From: Blastococcus sp. TML/M2B
GTDB taxonomy: Bacteria > Actinomycetota > Actinomycetes > Mycobacteriales > Geodermatophilaceae
DNA length: 64,000 nt
Reading direction: 5' to 3'
Assembly: GCF_016612865.1 (NCBI RefSeq)
Contig: NZ_JAENZZ010000001.1
Span: 806,001-870,000 of the forward strand
In this document: positions 25,662-34,673 of the stretch, in pieces
Numbering within the stretch: position 1 is the first letter of the stretch
Layout of the letters: each line of letters opens with the position of its first letter
The notes under the pieces: generated by a model
Seen by the model: only the letters and a program-made list of their open reading frames with translations
The model's database searches: none
What the model was told of the DNA's origin: nothing
Position numbers and translations under genes: made by a program

Positions 25662-27191
25662 TCAGCGGAGCGGGACGGCGGTGCCGGTGGCCAGCGAGGC
25701 GCGGACGCCGTCGCGGTCCAGGCGTTCGAGGGCGGCGCGCAGCCCGTCGACGAACCCGGCGTCGTCCCCCAGGTCGCCGAAGACCGAGCGGAGCCCGAGC
25801 AACGGGCGGGGATCGGTGCCGCCGGCCCGCGCGAGCGCCTGCAGCCGTGCTGCGTGCGGGTCGTCGACGGTCCACCGGCCGGCGTCGTCCCCGCGCAGGT
25901 ACCGGAACCAGCCGGCGACGGCGAGGGTGAGCAGCCGGTGCGGGCGGCCGGCGGCGAGCGCCTCCTGCAGCGAGGGCAGCAGGTGGTGCGGCATCTTCGT
26001 CGAGCCGCGGCGGCACAGCCGGGGGAGGCCGTCGGAGATCGCCGGGTTGGCGAACCGCTGGAGCAGGGTGCGCTTGTAGTCGGCCAGGTCGATGCCGTCC
26101 GGCCGGGGTAGCAGCGGCGTCACCTCGTCGTCCATCAGCCGCTCGACGTAGTGGGCGAACACCGGCTCGGCCATGACCTGGTCGAGCGTGGCGAGCCCGG
26201 CGAGCGAGCCGAGGTAGCCCAGCGCGCAGTGGCTGGCGTTGAGCAGCCGGGTCTTCATCAGCTCGTAGGCGGCGACGTCGGGGACGAAGCGGACGCCGAC
26301 CTGGTCCAGCGGCGGGCGGCCGTGGCTGAAGTCGTCCTCGATGATCCACTGCGAGAACGGCTCGGTGATGACCGGCCAGCGGTCGTCGACGCCGTAGCGG
26401 CGGGCCACGGCCTCGCGCTCGCCCGGGGACGTGTGGGGCGTGATCCGGTCGACCATGCTGCTGGGGAAGGCGACCCGGTCGGCGATCCAGCGGGCCAGCA
26501 CCTCGTCGCGCAGCCGGGCGAAGCCGACGACGGCGGCGCGGGCGGCGTCCCCGTTGCGGTGCATGTTGTCGCAGGAGACGACGGTGAACGGCGCCAGGCC
26601 GGCCCGGCGACGGCGGTCGAGCGCCTCGACGAGGTAGCCGAAGACCGTCCGCGGGCGGTCGGGGCAGCGCAGGTCGGCCCGGATGTCGACGTCGTCGGCG
26701 TCGAAGGCGCCGCTGGACGGGCTCAGCCGGTAGCCGCTGCCGGTGATGGTCAGGGAGACCATGCGGGTGCGCTCGTCGGCGAGCAGGTCCAGGACGCGGG
26801 CAGGGTCCTCCGGCGCGAAGTGGTAGTCGACCATCACGCCGACGACGCGGGCGCGCTCACCGTCGGGGCTGCGCTCGACGACGGTGTAGAGGTGGTCCTG
26901 GGGCGCCAGCGCTTCCTTCATCGTGCGGCTGCGCAGGCCGACACCGACCACGCCCCAGCCGTCACTGATGCGGCGCTGGGCGACCTCGTCGAAGTAGAGC
27001 AGCTGGTGGGCGCGGTGGAAGCCGCCGACGCTGAGGTGGACGACGGCGGGTGTGAGGGCGGACCGGTCGTAGGTCGGCACGACCAGCGACTCGTCGTAGG
27101 ACCCGAGCGACTGCTCGGTGAGGGGCCGGATCTCCGGCGACTGCGCCTCGGGGGCGGCGGGGGAGAACGGGAAGATCTCGACCTGCGTCAA
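25662..27191 (-). CDS. Mannitol dehydrogenase family protein
   Basis: The product (509 aa) is a long-chain NAD(P)-dependent polyol dehydrogenase of the mannitol/arabinitol/fructuronate family. The N-terminal Rossmann region holds VVHLSVGGFHRAHQLLYFDE, and the C-terminal domain holds the catalytic K-x4-N-x2-H motif (KTRLLNASHCALGYL). The TTG at 27191 is chosen as the start because GGAGG lies 7 bp upstream; the GTG at 27197 abuts that site. Neighbouring polyol-phosphate genes suggest it makes or consumes the polyol for surface-polymer synthesis, but plain sugar-alcohol catabolism is also possible. Confidence 0.92.
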   Translation of the reverse strand: MTQVEIFPFSPAAPEAQSPEIRPLTEQSLGSYDESLVVPTYDRSALTPAVVHLSVGGFHRAHQLLYFDEVAQRRISDGWGVVGVGLRSRTMKEALAPQDHLYTVVERSPDGERARVVGVMVDYHFAPEDPARVLDLLADERTRMVSLTITGSGYRLSPSSGAFDADDVDIRADLRCPDRPRTVFGYLVEALDRRRRAGLAPFTVVSCDNMHRNGDAARAAVVGFARLRDEVLARWIADRVAFPSSMVDRITPHTSPGEREAVARRYGVDDRWPVITEPFSQWIIEDDFSHGRPPLDQVGVRFVPDVAAYELMKTRLLNASHCALGYLGSLAGLATLDQVMAEPVFAHYVERLMDDEVTPLLPRPDGIDLADYKRTLLQRFANPAISDGLPRLCRRGSTKMPHHLLPSLQEALAAGRPHRLLTLAVAGWFRYLRGDDAGRWTVDDPHAARLQALARAGGTDPRPLLGLRSVFGDLGDDAGFVDGLRAALERLDRDGVRASLATGTAVPLR

Positions 27192-27609
27192 TCGCACCCC
27201 TCCTACGTCGCGTCCGTGCTGCCTCCAGCGGCCGATCCGGTTTCGGACCACTACTGATCAGCAGTACACGGGGTGCGGCACCAGCCGCGCAATGGTTCCC
27301 GTGCCGATGTATCCAGGTCGCAACCGGAGTCGGGCACACGGTCGACGCGGGATGTTCCACGCCGGGAGAGGGGACATTGCCAGTCCGGCGGCTCCGCAAA
27401 CGGCCTGGTCGCCCGCTCGGGTGTGATGCCGCTCATCGGGATCGAATGACAACGCCGTGATTCCCGCGTGGGACGCATGTGACGTGTGGGGCGGGTCACG
27501 CGGCGTGTCGTGGGCGGCACGCCGAACGGCTGGTCACGAACTCGTCACGGAATGTTTCGATGTGCGCGGCCACTTCCTCTGGCCACTCCTCGCACGGATG
27601 GGCTCCTGA
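27192..27609. other. Divergent intergenic region
   Basis: This 418-bp gap separates the polyol dehydrogenase from the M23 peptidase gene. It holds a palindromic CTGATCAG core (27253-27260), the GTCAC repeats listed separately, and the leader of the peptidase gene. No convincing gene and no recognisable c-di-AMP riboswitch were found. Confidence 0.6.
27533..27548 (+). promoter_or_regulatory. GTCAC direct repeat upstream of M23 peptidase
   Basis: GTCAC-GAACTC-GTCAC has a start-to-start spacing of 11 bp and lies 62 bp before the peptidase ATG. Loose direct repeats of this kind bind the response regulator MtrA before cell-wall hydrolase genes in actinobacteria. The match is suggestive only. Confidence 0.35.
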
Positions 27610-28422
27610 ATGCGCGCACGGATCGGTTCCGACACCCCGACCGAGCTCCTGGTCGCGGTCGACCCGAACCCCGTCCGGCGCTCCGCGGCCCGGCACTCGC
27701 GCCGTGCCGCCCGCCCGCCGCGCCGGCCCGGCCTGCTGCTCGGCGCGGTGCTCGCCGGCGGCGTCGTCGCCGCGCTGGGGTTCACCGGCCCCGCGGGGGC
27801 TTCCGGGGAGAGCACGTCGGTGCTCGCCGCCCAGCAGCAGCTGCTCGGCGCGGAGGAGCAGCTCGAGGTGCTGCCCCAGGCGTCGGTGTCCGTCGCGGAG
27901 GCACAGGCCCGGCTGCAGGAGGTCGCCGCCTCGCGGGCGGCCCGCGCCGAGGCGGCGGCGGAGGCCGAGGCGGCAGCGGCGGAGGCCGAGGCGGCTGCCG
28001 CGGAGGCTGCCCGGCCGAAGGCGGTTTTCCCCATCGAGGGGGCGAGGCTGACGAGCAGCTTCGGTCCGCGATGGGGAACGACCCACAGGGGCCTGGACCT
28101 TGCTGCTCCGATGCTCACCCCGGAGTACGCGGCAGCCGACGGAGTCGTCCTCAAGGCGGGCGCGGCGAGTGGCTTCGGCCTGGCTGTCTACATCCTGCAC
28201 GACAACGGCGACGTGACCGTCTACGGGCACATGGAGAAGATCCTCGTGGAGGCAGGGCAGTACGTGGACGCGGGACAGACGATCGCCCTCGTCGGCAGCC
28301 GCGGCCAGTCGACCGGCCCGCACCTGCACTTCGAGGTGCACGAGGGGGGCATCGACGGACGGCGAGTCGATCCGATGGTCTGGCTCCGCGAGCGCGGCGT
28401 GGACGTGGATGCGGAGGTCTGA
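27610..28422 (+). CDS. M23 family metallopeptidase with coiled-coil
   Basis: The product (270 aa) is a secreted or membrane-anchored peptidoglycan endopeptidase. A basic N-terminus is followed by a hydrophobic helix at about residues 42-58, then an Ala/Glu-rich coiled coil (about 65-135) and an M23/LytM domain. Zinc ligands are visible in HRGLDLA (H-x3-D) and in HLHFE (H-x-H). The last domain spans about residues 140-262. Coiled coil plus LytM is the layout of division-linked hydrolases or their activators. Its stop overlaps the next start by 14 bp. Confidence 0.92.
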   Translation: MRARIGSDTPTELLVAVDPNPVRRSAARHSRRAARPPRRPGLLLGAVLAGGVVAALGFTGPAGASGESTSVLAAQQQLLGAEEQLEVLPQASVSVAEAQARLQEVAASRAARAEAAAEAEAAAAEAEAAAAEAARPKAVFPIEGARLTSSFGPRWGTTHRGLDLAAPMLTPEYAAADGVVLKAGAASGFGLAVYILHDNGDVTVYGHMEKILVEAGQYVDAGQTIALVGSRGQSTGPHLHFEVHEGGIDGRRVDPMVWLRERGVDVDAEV

Positions 28423-28861
28423 ACCGGCCGATGTGGTGAGCGGTGGGCCGGCGCATCGCGCGGAGGAGTCCAACCGCAGGTTGCTGCGGGCGCGGGACGC
28501 CATGGACCGGCGCTACGCGGAGCCGCTCGACGTCCCGACGCTCGCCCGGATCGCGTACGTCTCCGAGGCGCACTTCATCCGGACCTTCCGTGCGACCTTC
28601 GGCGAGACGCCCAACCGCTACCTGCAGCGGCGGCGGGTAGAGCGGGCGATGTTCCTGCTGCGCTCCACCGAGGACACCGTCACCGACATCTGCATGGCGG
28701 TGGGCTTCTCCAGCCTGGGCACGTTCAGCCGGGTGTTCCGGGACGTCGTGGGGGAGTCGCCCTCGGTCTACCGGCGCCGCGGGCCGCTGCCGCCGGTGCC
28801 CTCGTGCTTCGCCATGGCCTGGCTGCGACCGAGCAGTTTCGGAGAAGCCCCGGGCCGGTGA
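28409..28861 (+). CDS. AraC-type helix-turn-helix transcriptional regulator
   Basis: The product (150 aa) is a stand-alone AraC DNA-binding domain. It has the first HTH at LDVPTLARIAYVSEAHFIRTFR and the second at VTDICMAVGFSSLGTFSRVF, followed by the conserved GESPSVYRRR. No separate effector domain is present. Short AraC proteins of this sort are often paired with a VOC/glyoxalase-like protein, as here. The exact start is uncertain: ATG 28409 overlaps the M23 stop, and GTGs near 28433 are also possible. Confidence 0.85.
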   Translation: MRRSEPADVVSGGPAHRAEESNRRLLRARDAMDRRYAEPLDVPTLARIAYVSEAHFIRTFRATFGETPNRYLQRRRVERAMFLLRSTEDTVTDICMAVGFSSLGTFSRVFRDVVGESPSVYRRRGPLPPVPSCFAMAWLRPSSFGEAPGR

Positions 28862-30707
28862 GCCGCCCTAGCGTTCGCGGCATGCTCACCTCGACACCAT
28901 CACCCAGATCTACGTCCCCGACCAGGACCAGGCGCTCGACTTCTACGTCGGCAAGCTCGGCTTCGAGGTCCAGGCCGACATGGACTTCGGCCCGATGCGC
29001 TGGCTGACCGTCGTCCTCCCGGGTGCGCCCGACCGCGCGGTCCTGCTGGAGAAGCCCGGGCCGCCCTCGATGAGCGAGGAGACCGCGGCCGAGGTGCGGG
29101 CCGCGATCAGCAAGGGCGTGGCCGGCGGGCACCTCTTCTTCGCCTGCGACGACGCCTACCGGACCCACGCCGAGCTCAAGGCCAAGGGCGTGGAGATCAC
29201 CGAGGAGCCGGTCGACCAGCCGTACGGCATCGACTTCGGCCTGCGCGACCCGTTCGGCAACCACATCCGGATCGCGCAGATGAAGGGCGCCTGAGCCGTC
29301 GGCAGGCGACCGCCGCTCCTCGGTGCCGCGCCGCCACCCCTGCGCGGTGGCACGTCGCCAGCCCTGTACAGTTACCTCCGGCTCGGGCGCACCACTCCGG
29401 GTCGGTACGGGGCTGTGGCGCAGCTGGTAGCGCACCACACTGGCAGTGTGGGGGTCAGGGGTTCGAGTCCCCTCAGCTCCACCCCGATGACCAGGCCGTT
29501 CTCCATTTGGAGGACGGCCTGAGTCGTCTCTGGTTGCAGTTGTGGTTGCAGTTTGCCCACCCTTACCTGGCAGCAGCAGGGCGCCCATCCGGTCGGCGGC
29601 CTCGCGGGCGAGGGCCGGCATGACGTGGCTGTAGATGTCCATCGTGGTGCGCATCTGGCTGTGGCCGAGCAGCTCCATGACCACCCTCGGGTGGACGTTC
29701 TCGCTCAGCAGCAGGGTGGCGGCGGTGTGCCGGCCGTCGTGCAGCCGGACGTGCCGGACGCCGGCCACCTGGAGCAGCCGCGTCCAGTCGTCGTGGTCGG
29801 TCTTCTTGTCGATCGGCCGGCCGTTCGGCTGAGCGAAGACCAGGTCCTCGTCGTGCCACTCGGAGCCGGCCAGCATCTGCTCGCCGAGCTGGGCCGCCTT
29901 GTGCCGGTGGAGGTCGGCGGCCAGCGGGACCGGGAGGGCCAAGGTGCGCTGGCTGCGCCGGGTCTTGGGCTCCTCGTAGATCAGCCCGCCGCCGCGGACG
30001 CGGTGGATGCTGCGCCGGACCGTCAGCGTGCCGGTGAGCAGGTCGATGTCCTTCCACTGCAGCGCCAAGGCCTCGGACTGCCGCAGGCCGAGGGCGAGGG
30101 CGACGGTCCAGCGGGCGGAGTTGCGCACACGAGCCGCGGCTCCCAGGACGGCGCGGGCCTCATCGAGGTCGAGGGCGGTGGCGATGTCGCTCTGCTTCTG
30201 GGCCGGTGGATCGACGAGGCCGGCCACGTTGCGGGCGACGTGGCCGCGTTGCATGGCGACGGTGAGCGCTCGGGACAGGATGCGGTGATGGCGCAGCACG
30301 GTGGCGGGGGAGTAGCCGGCGTCGAGGAGCGCGGTGTAGAGCTGGTCGAGGTGCTCGGGGCGCAGCCGGTCGAGGCGGTGCCGTCCGAGTCCGGGGATCA
30401 GGTGCTTGCGGACGGCGGACTCGTAGCTCTCCAGCGTCCGTTGCCGCACCCGGCGCGGGGCGATGGTGGTCAGCCAGTGCTCGAGCCACTCGGCGAGCGT
30501 CGGGGTGGAGACGGCGCTGAGAGTGCCGGCGTCGCGCTTGCGCTCCAGGTCGCGGACTTTCGCGACGACCACGGCCCGGGTCTTGCCGGTGACGTGCCGG
30601 CGGTCTGGCTTGCCGGTGAGGGTGAAGCCGACGGAGACGTAGCCGTGCCACCGCCCGTCGGCGTCCTGGTAGATCGTCGACTCGCCGTTCGCTGAGCGCC
30701 CTGCCAT
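28725..30707 (-). CDS. Tyrosine recombinase/phage-type integrase, reading through the tRNA
   Basis: The recognisable integrase is the first 385 or so residues (about 29555-30707). It has an N-terminal AP2-like arm-binding region, a SAM-like core-binding domain (LAEWLEHWLTTIAPRRVRQ), and a catalytic domain with Arg in ALGLRQSEALAL, HxxR in LHDGRHTAATLLL and Tyr in TMDIYSHVMP. After KGGQT the frame has no stop: it runs antisense across tRNA-Ala and the VOC gene to 28725, adding about 270 meaningless residues. This fits an int gene whose 3' end overlaps attP, so that its original stop was exchanged for host sequence on integration. ATG 30707 starts the MAGRS N-terminus. Confidence 0.85.
   Translation of the reverse strand: MAGRSANGESTIYQDADGRWHGYVSVGFTLTGKPDRRHVTGKTRAVVVAKVRDLERKRDAGTLSAVSTPTLAEWLEHWLTTIAPRRVRQRTLESYESAVRKHLIPGLGRHRLDRLRPEHLDQLYTALLDAGYSPATVLRHHRILSRALTVAMQRGHVARNVAGLVDPPAQKQSDIATALDLDEARAVLGAAARVRNSARWTVALALGLRQSEALALQWKDIDLLTGTLTVRRSIHRVRGGGLIYEEPKTRRSQRTLALPVPLAADLHRHKAAQLGEQMLAGSEWHDEDLVFAQPNGRPIDKKTDHDDWTRLLQVAGVRHVRLHDGRHTAATLLLSENVHPRVVMELLGHSQMRTTMDIYSHVMPALAREAADRMGALLLPGKGGQTATTTATRDDSGRPPNGERPGHRGGAEGTRTPDPHTASVVRYQLRHSPVPTRSGAPEPEVTVQGWRRATAQGWRRGTEERRSPADGSGALHLRDPDVVAERVAQAEVDAVRLVDRLLGDLHALGLELGVGPVGVVAGEEEVPAGHALADRGPHLGRGLLAHRGRPGLLQQDRAVGRTREDDGQPAHRAEVHVGLDLEAELADVEVERLVLVGDVDLGDGVEVSMPRTLGRLTGPGLLRNCSVAARPWRSTRAPAAAARGAGRPRATPPRRPGTPG
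28882..29294 (+). pseudogene. VOC/glyoxalase family protein, frameshift at the start codon
   Basis: The main frame reads LDTITQIYVPDQDQALDFYV, then GHLFFACDDAYRTHAELKAKGVEI and FGLRDPFGNHIRIAQ, a complete VOC domain with the paired beta-alpha-beta units and the metal-ligand region (DPFGNHIRI). This frame has no start codon after its upstream TAG. The ATG at 28882 is one base out of register; restoring a second G (ATGGCTCAC) would give M-A-H-L-D-T-I-T-Q. The gene is otherwise intact (about 138 aa), so a lost G in a GG pair, real or sequencing-derived, is likely. It pairs with the upstream AraC gene. Confidence 0.8.
29409..29481 (+). tRNA. tRNA-Ala (GGC)
   Basis: The 73-nt cloverleaf has a 7-bp acceptor stem (GGGGCTG with CAGCTCC, one G-U). 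The anticodon stem CCACA/TGTGG encloses the loop CTGGCAG with anticodon GGC at 29442-29444. The T-loop sequence GGGGTTCGAGTCCCC is perfect. CCA is not encoded. Its 3' end is the probable attachment site of the integrated element that follows. Confidence 0.97.
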
Positions 30708-30780
30708 CGGTCACCCCTGGGTCGTGGGCCGGAGTGTCAGTCTCGCCGAGCGATCCGACACCGGCGGAGCGGTTGTGGAC

Positions 30781-31080
30781 TCACGCGGCATCGGGTGACG
30801 TCGGGCCCAGTTCGAAGAGTCCGCGCTGGTCCGTGGTGGTCCCGGACCGGCGCAGCGCGCGAGGAGCGGTGCGGGGAGCTTCCAGGCCGCGAACGTAACG
30901 TTCGAGCTCGCTGCGGGAGAGACGGCAGCTCCGGCCGATGTGGACGGGGTGCAGGTCGCCCGCCTTCATCAACGCATAGACCGTCGTGCGCCCGAGGCGG
31001 AGCACCGTGGCGGCCTCCTCGGGGGTGAGGAGCAGCGGGTCGCTGGAGACCGGTTGTCGAGGTCGCTGCGCGTCGCTCAT
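30781..31080 (-). CDS. Excisionase-like helix-turn-helix protein
   Basis: The product (99 aa) has a MerR/excisionase-type winged HTH in LLTPEEAATVLRLGRTTVYALM and the continuation HIGRSCRLSRSELERYVRGL. This layout is typical of recombination directionality factors next to tyrosine integrases. The ATG at 31080 has a strong GAGGAGGG upstream. It is followed at 73 bp by the integrase gene on the same strand, so both are probably one transcript. It could instead act as a regulator of element genes. Confidence 0.88.
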   Translation of the reverse strand: MSDAQRPRQPVSSDPLLLTPEEAATVLRLGRTTVYALMKAGDLHPVHIGRSCRLSRSELERYVRGLEAPRTAPRALRRSGTTTDQRGLFELGPTSPDAA

Positions 31081-32267
31081 CTCGCCCTCCTCGTCGCGTG
31101 GCCTCGTGCGCCGGCGGCGGCCGGCGCCGCACGCCCACCTGGAGAAGGCGCCATTCCCGGCCTGTTGGTGACAGTGCCGCGCAAAGTTCCTGCTCTTCTC
31201 CAGTTCCTGTTGTCCGAGCTCTTGGTCACCTAGGGCCCGACGTCCGTCGGCTTGCTGGGTCTCCTGATCTGCTCCGGCGCGTCCCCGGTCTTCCTCCAGT
31301 ACGGCGACGGAGCGAGTCGATTCGTCGGTCGCAGGCCGCTTACGACCCTCGCTGGCCCGTGAGCGACGGAAGTGACCAAAGCCCAAATGAACGGCCACGA
31401 CCAGGTCCTTGGCAGGAGCCCGGCAGCGACGGCGCCCCGTCACCCCTCAGCGGTTCTTCGCACGGTGAACCCTCGTCCACGTTCACGCGTCCTGGCCTGA
31501 GCGCTTTCCGCGGCCATCTCGACTGCCCAGGCGGAGAAGACCACGACCTGACACACCTCATGCATCCAGGACTCTGCGACCGTCATGCCAGCAGACGACG
31601 AAGGGGTGACAGGGTGCGTGCGCCGGCGCTCGGCAAATCGCGCGACGGTGACCGGGCGCCTGAGATCGCCCGCCGAGGACCTGAGCCTGGCGTGCTGCCG
31701 CTCAGTGGCGCGCCGGTCGGGGTGACATCAGAGACGGCTTGCTCGTCGCCGGCATCCCCCCGTCTTGTCGTCGTCCGTAGCCACCTGCTCTACGGAGGAC
31801 GGTTCCGACGTCACCGACGACGCCGATGCCTACCGGAGGAAAGCCACCGTGCGGCTGTGGGCCCTGACGGCAGGTCGGGCGCACCACTTCAGCGGCAACC
31901 AGCACCACAAGTCTCCGAGCCCGAAATGCAAGACGTGTGTCGGTCGTGATCGCGGTGTGATTGCAGGGAGCGTTGGCGCTGGAGGAGACGCAGCAGTCGG
32001 TTGACTAGGGCACGGGCTTGCCCTAGATGCCAACGCGTCTCGCTGCGGACGATGGGCGAGCGTTGCGTTGCCGTCTTGTCCGCGGGTGCGCATAGGGTCG
32101 CTGCGCGTAGCCCGGCCGGCACCGTCCAGGATCCGGCAGCGCCTCCGTCGGCTACCTGGGAGGGCGAGCAGTCTGATGTCGGTCAGGTCCCTGTTGATGA
32201 CCAGGGGTGTACGCGCCTGGCGCCGTCTGTTCCAGGCTGAGCGACTCACCCAGGGGAGCGCTCGCTG
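31081..32267. other. Long non-coding region of the mobile element
   Basis: About 1.2 kb lies between the excisionase and hsdM genes. Open frames exist on both strands, but their products are low-complexity Ser/Arg/Pro-rich and match no family, and third-position bias is absent. It must contain the hsdM promoter and probably the integrase/excisionase control region. A perfect hairpin lies at 32005-32026 with possible outer pairing of GCGTTGGC (31972) with GCCAACGC (32029). Otherwise nothing was recognised. Confidence 0.55.
32005..32026. repeat. Perfect 8-bp stem hairpin in non-coding region
   Basis: CTAGGGCA and TGCCCTAG flank the 6-nt loop CGGGCT. An outer 8-bp pairing (GCGTTGGC with GCCAACGC) would close a stem-loop of about 65 nt. 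It could be part of a small RNA or a protein-binding site in the element's control region. Confidence 0.5.
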
Positions 32268-34673
32268 ATGGCGCGGCTGACGCTGCCGCAGCTGGAGCGG
32301 CACCTCTTCGCTGCGGCCGACGTACTGCGGGGCTCGATGGAGGCCTCCGCGTACAAGGAATACATCTTCGGCATGCTGTTCCTGAGGTACGCCTCAGATC
32401 AGTTCGAGGATGAGCGGCAGCAGGTGATCGCCGAGCAGCTGGCCCGCGGGCGATCACAGGCTGAGGCTGAACAGCGCGCCGAGTCGCCGTCCTTCTACAA
32501 GACCTTCTACGTCCCCGTCCGCGCGCGTTGGGAGCAGATCCGCGACCACGCACACCACAGTGTCGGCAGCGAGCTCAACAAGGCGCTTCAAGCGCTGGAG
32601 CATGAGAACCGGTCGCTGGACGGCGTTCTGCAGCACATCGACTTCACCCGCAAGGTCGGGCAGTCGTCGATGTCGGACAAGAAGCTGCGTGAACTGATCA
32701 TGCACTTCAACAAGGTTCCACTGCGCCAGAAGGACTTCGAGTTCCCTGACCTGCTCGGGGCCGCCTACGAGTACCTGATCCGCGACTTCGCGGACTCGGC
32801 CGGCAAGAAGGGCGGCGAGTTCTACACGCCCCGCGACGTCGTGCGGCTCATGGTTCAGATCGCCGATCCCCACGAGGGCATGAGCGTCTACGACCCCTGC
32901 ACTGGATCCGGCGGCATGCTGATCCTGTCCAAGGAGTACGTCGAGGAGAGCGGCGGCGACGGGCGCAACTTGGCCCTCGCCGGCCAGGAGCGCGACGGCA
33001 GCGTCTGGGCCATCTCCAAGATGAACATGCTTCTGCACGGCATTCCGGACGCCGATCTCCGCAACAACGACGACGGCACCCTGGAGGACCCAGCGCACAT
33101 CAGCGGGGGAGAGCTCCAGCGGTTCGACCGTGTGATCACCAACCCGCCGTTCTCGATGAACTACTCCGCCGAGGGGATCCCGTTTTCGGAGCGGTTCCGC
33201 TACGGCTACACGCCCGAGAAGGGCAAGAAGGCCGACCTGATGTTCGTCCAGCACATGCTGGCGGTCACGCGGTCTGGCGGCATGGTCACCACCGTCATGC
33301 CGCATGGTGTGCTCTTCCGCGGCGGCGACGAGGGCAAGATCCGCACGGGCTTCCTCGAGCATGACGTGATCGAGGCGGTGATCGGCCTCGGCCCGCAGCT
33401 CTTCTATGGCACGGGCATCCCGGCCTGCATCCTGGTGCTGCGTCCCGTCGGGTCCAAGCCTGCCGAGCGCGAGGACAAGGTGCTTTTCATCAACGCCGAC
33501 CGGGACTACCGCGAAGGCCGGGCCCAGAACTACCTTGAGCCCGAGCACGTCGAAAAGATCGTCTCGGCCTTCCGTGCCTTCGAGGACGTTCCCGGGTTCG
33601 CTCGCGTGGTCAGTCGCCAGGAGCTGGCTGATAACGACGACAACCTCAACATCCGTCGGTATGTCGACACCACGCCCGAGCCTGAGCCGCAGGACGTCCG
33701 GGCACATCTGCACGGCGGCATCCCGATCGCGGAGGTCCAGGCCAAGGCTGACCTGTTCGCCGCGCATGGCATGAAGCCGGAGCGCCTGCTCGTCCCCAAG
33801 GCAGAGGGATACCTGCAGTACGCCGACGTGGTGGCTGACCGGAGGGACCTGCGTCGCCTCGTTGAAAGCGACCCGGGTGTCGTCGCTGCCGAGGCGGCTG
33901 TGAAGACGGCGATCGAACGGTGGTGGAAGTACGAGGAGCCGCGCTTCGACAAACTGGAGACTGTCGCGGATCTTGTTGCGCTCCGTAAGGAACTGATCGG
34001 AACTTTCCGGTCGGCCCTGCAGGCGACGCCTCTTCTCGACCACTTCGCAGTCAGCGGCATCGTTGCCTCCTGGTGGGGCACAAGCCTGCCCGACCTCAAG
34101 GCCCTCGCCACCCTCGGCTACAAGGGGCTTGTCGAGGCCTGGGTGACCACCGTCCTCGATGCTCTCGAAGAGGACAAGGCCAAGGTCGACCCGCTCGACC
34201 ACAAGGCCGCCAAGGCCCTGCTCCCTGAGTACCTCGACCGGCTCGCCGCTCTGGAAGCCGAGGTGGCCGAACTCAACAGCACGATCAAGGCGGCCACTGC
34301 GTCTGATGACGAGGAAGAGGGAGACGGAGTAGCCGAGGAGGCCCTCTCGCCGACCGAGCTAAAGAAGCTGAAGAGCAAGCTGACGGCCGTAAAGAAGCAA
34401 CTCAAGTCGGAGAAGGTCGCCTTCGCCGACCGTCTCGCAGCAGCCAGCGCGGCGCTCGATGACACCGCCGCGCGCCAGATCGTCCTTGACGGCCTGGAAA
34501 GCGACCTGCTGGCAGAGGCCGAAGACCGCGTCGCCCGGCATCGCCGGGCGGTGATCTTAGCCTTCCAGGCGTGGTGGGATAAGTACCGGACGCCGCTGTC
34601 GGCGCTTGAAGCCGAGCGTGACGCGGCCGCCACGGCGCTTGCCGGATTTCTGAAAGAGCTTGGATATGAGTGA
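32268..34673 (+). CDS. hsdM: Type I restriction-modification methyltransferase subunit HsdM
   Basis: The product (801 aa) is an N6-adenine DNA methyltransferase of the type I HsdM family. The N-terminal helical HsdM_N domain ([19 protein letters not shown]) is followed by the catalytic domain with SAM motif DPCTGSGGM at 209-217 and motif IV NPPF at 292-295. A long C-terminal extension from about residue 470 includes a coiled-coil, Lys/Glu-rich region, longer than E. coli HsdM (529 aa) and similar to large HsdM proteins of actinobacteria. It methylates the recognition site when bound to HsdS. It overlaps hsdS by 8 bp. Confidence 0.96.
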   Translation: MARLTLPQLERHLFAAADVLRGSMEASAYKEYIFGMLFLRYASDQFEDERQQVIAEQLARGRSQAEAEQRAESPSFYKTFYVPVRARWEQIRDHAHHSVGSELNKALQALEHENRSLDGVLQHIDFTRKVGQSSMSDKKLRELIMHFNKVPLRQKDFEFPDLLGAAYEYLIRDFADSAGKKGGEFYTPRDVVRLMVQIADPHEGMSVYDPCTGSGGMLILSKEYVEESGGDGRNLALAGQERDGSVWAISKMNMLLHGIPDADLRNNDDGTLEDPAHISGGELQRFDRVITNPPFSMNYSAEGIPFSERFRYGYTPEKGKKADLMFVQHMLAVTRSGGMVTTVMPHGVLFRGGDEGKIRTGFLEHDVIEAVIGLGPQLFYGTGIPACILVLRPVGSKPAEREDKVLFINADRDYREGRAQNYLEPEHVEKIVSAFRAFEDVPGFARVVSRQELADNDDNLNIRRYVDTTPEPEPQDVRAHLHGGIPIAEVQAKADLFAAHGMKPERLLVPKAEGYLQYADVVADRRDLRRLVESDPGVVAAEAAVKTAIERWWKYEEPRFDKLETVADLVALRKELIGTFRSALQATPLLDHFAVSGIVASWWGTSLPDLKALATLGYKGLVEAWVTTVLDALEEDKAKVDPLDHKAAKALLPEYLDRLAALEAEVAELNSTIKAATASDDEEEGDGVAEEALSPTELKKLKSKLTAVKKQLKSEKVAFADRLAAASAALDDTAARQIVLDGLESDLLAEAEDRVARHRRAVILAFQAWWDKYRTPLSALEAERDAAATALAGFLKELGYE

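Noticed and set aside
27192-27609. c-di-AMP (ydaO) riboswitch before the M23 gene
   Set aside because: The conserved core segments of that riboswitch could not be found on the coding strand.
29555-29570. Integrase as a pseudogene because it lacks a normal C-terminus
   Set aside because: All catalytic residues are present; loss of the stop is expected when attP overlaps the 3' end of the gene.
31098-31949. 283-codon frame in the element control region
   Set aside because: Ser/Arg/Pro-rich, no third-position bias, no family, no ribosome-binding site.
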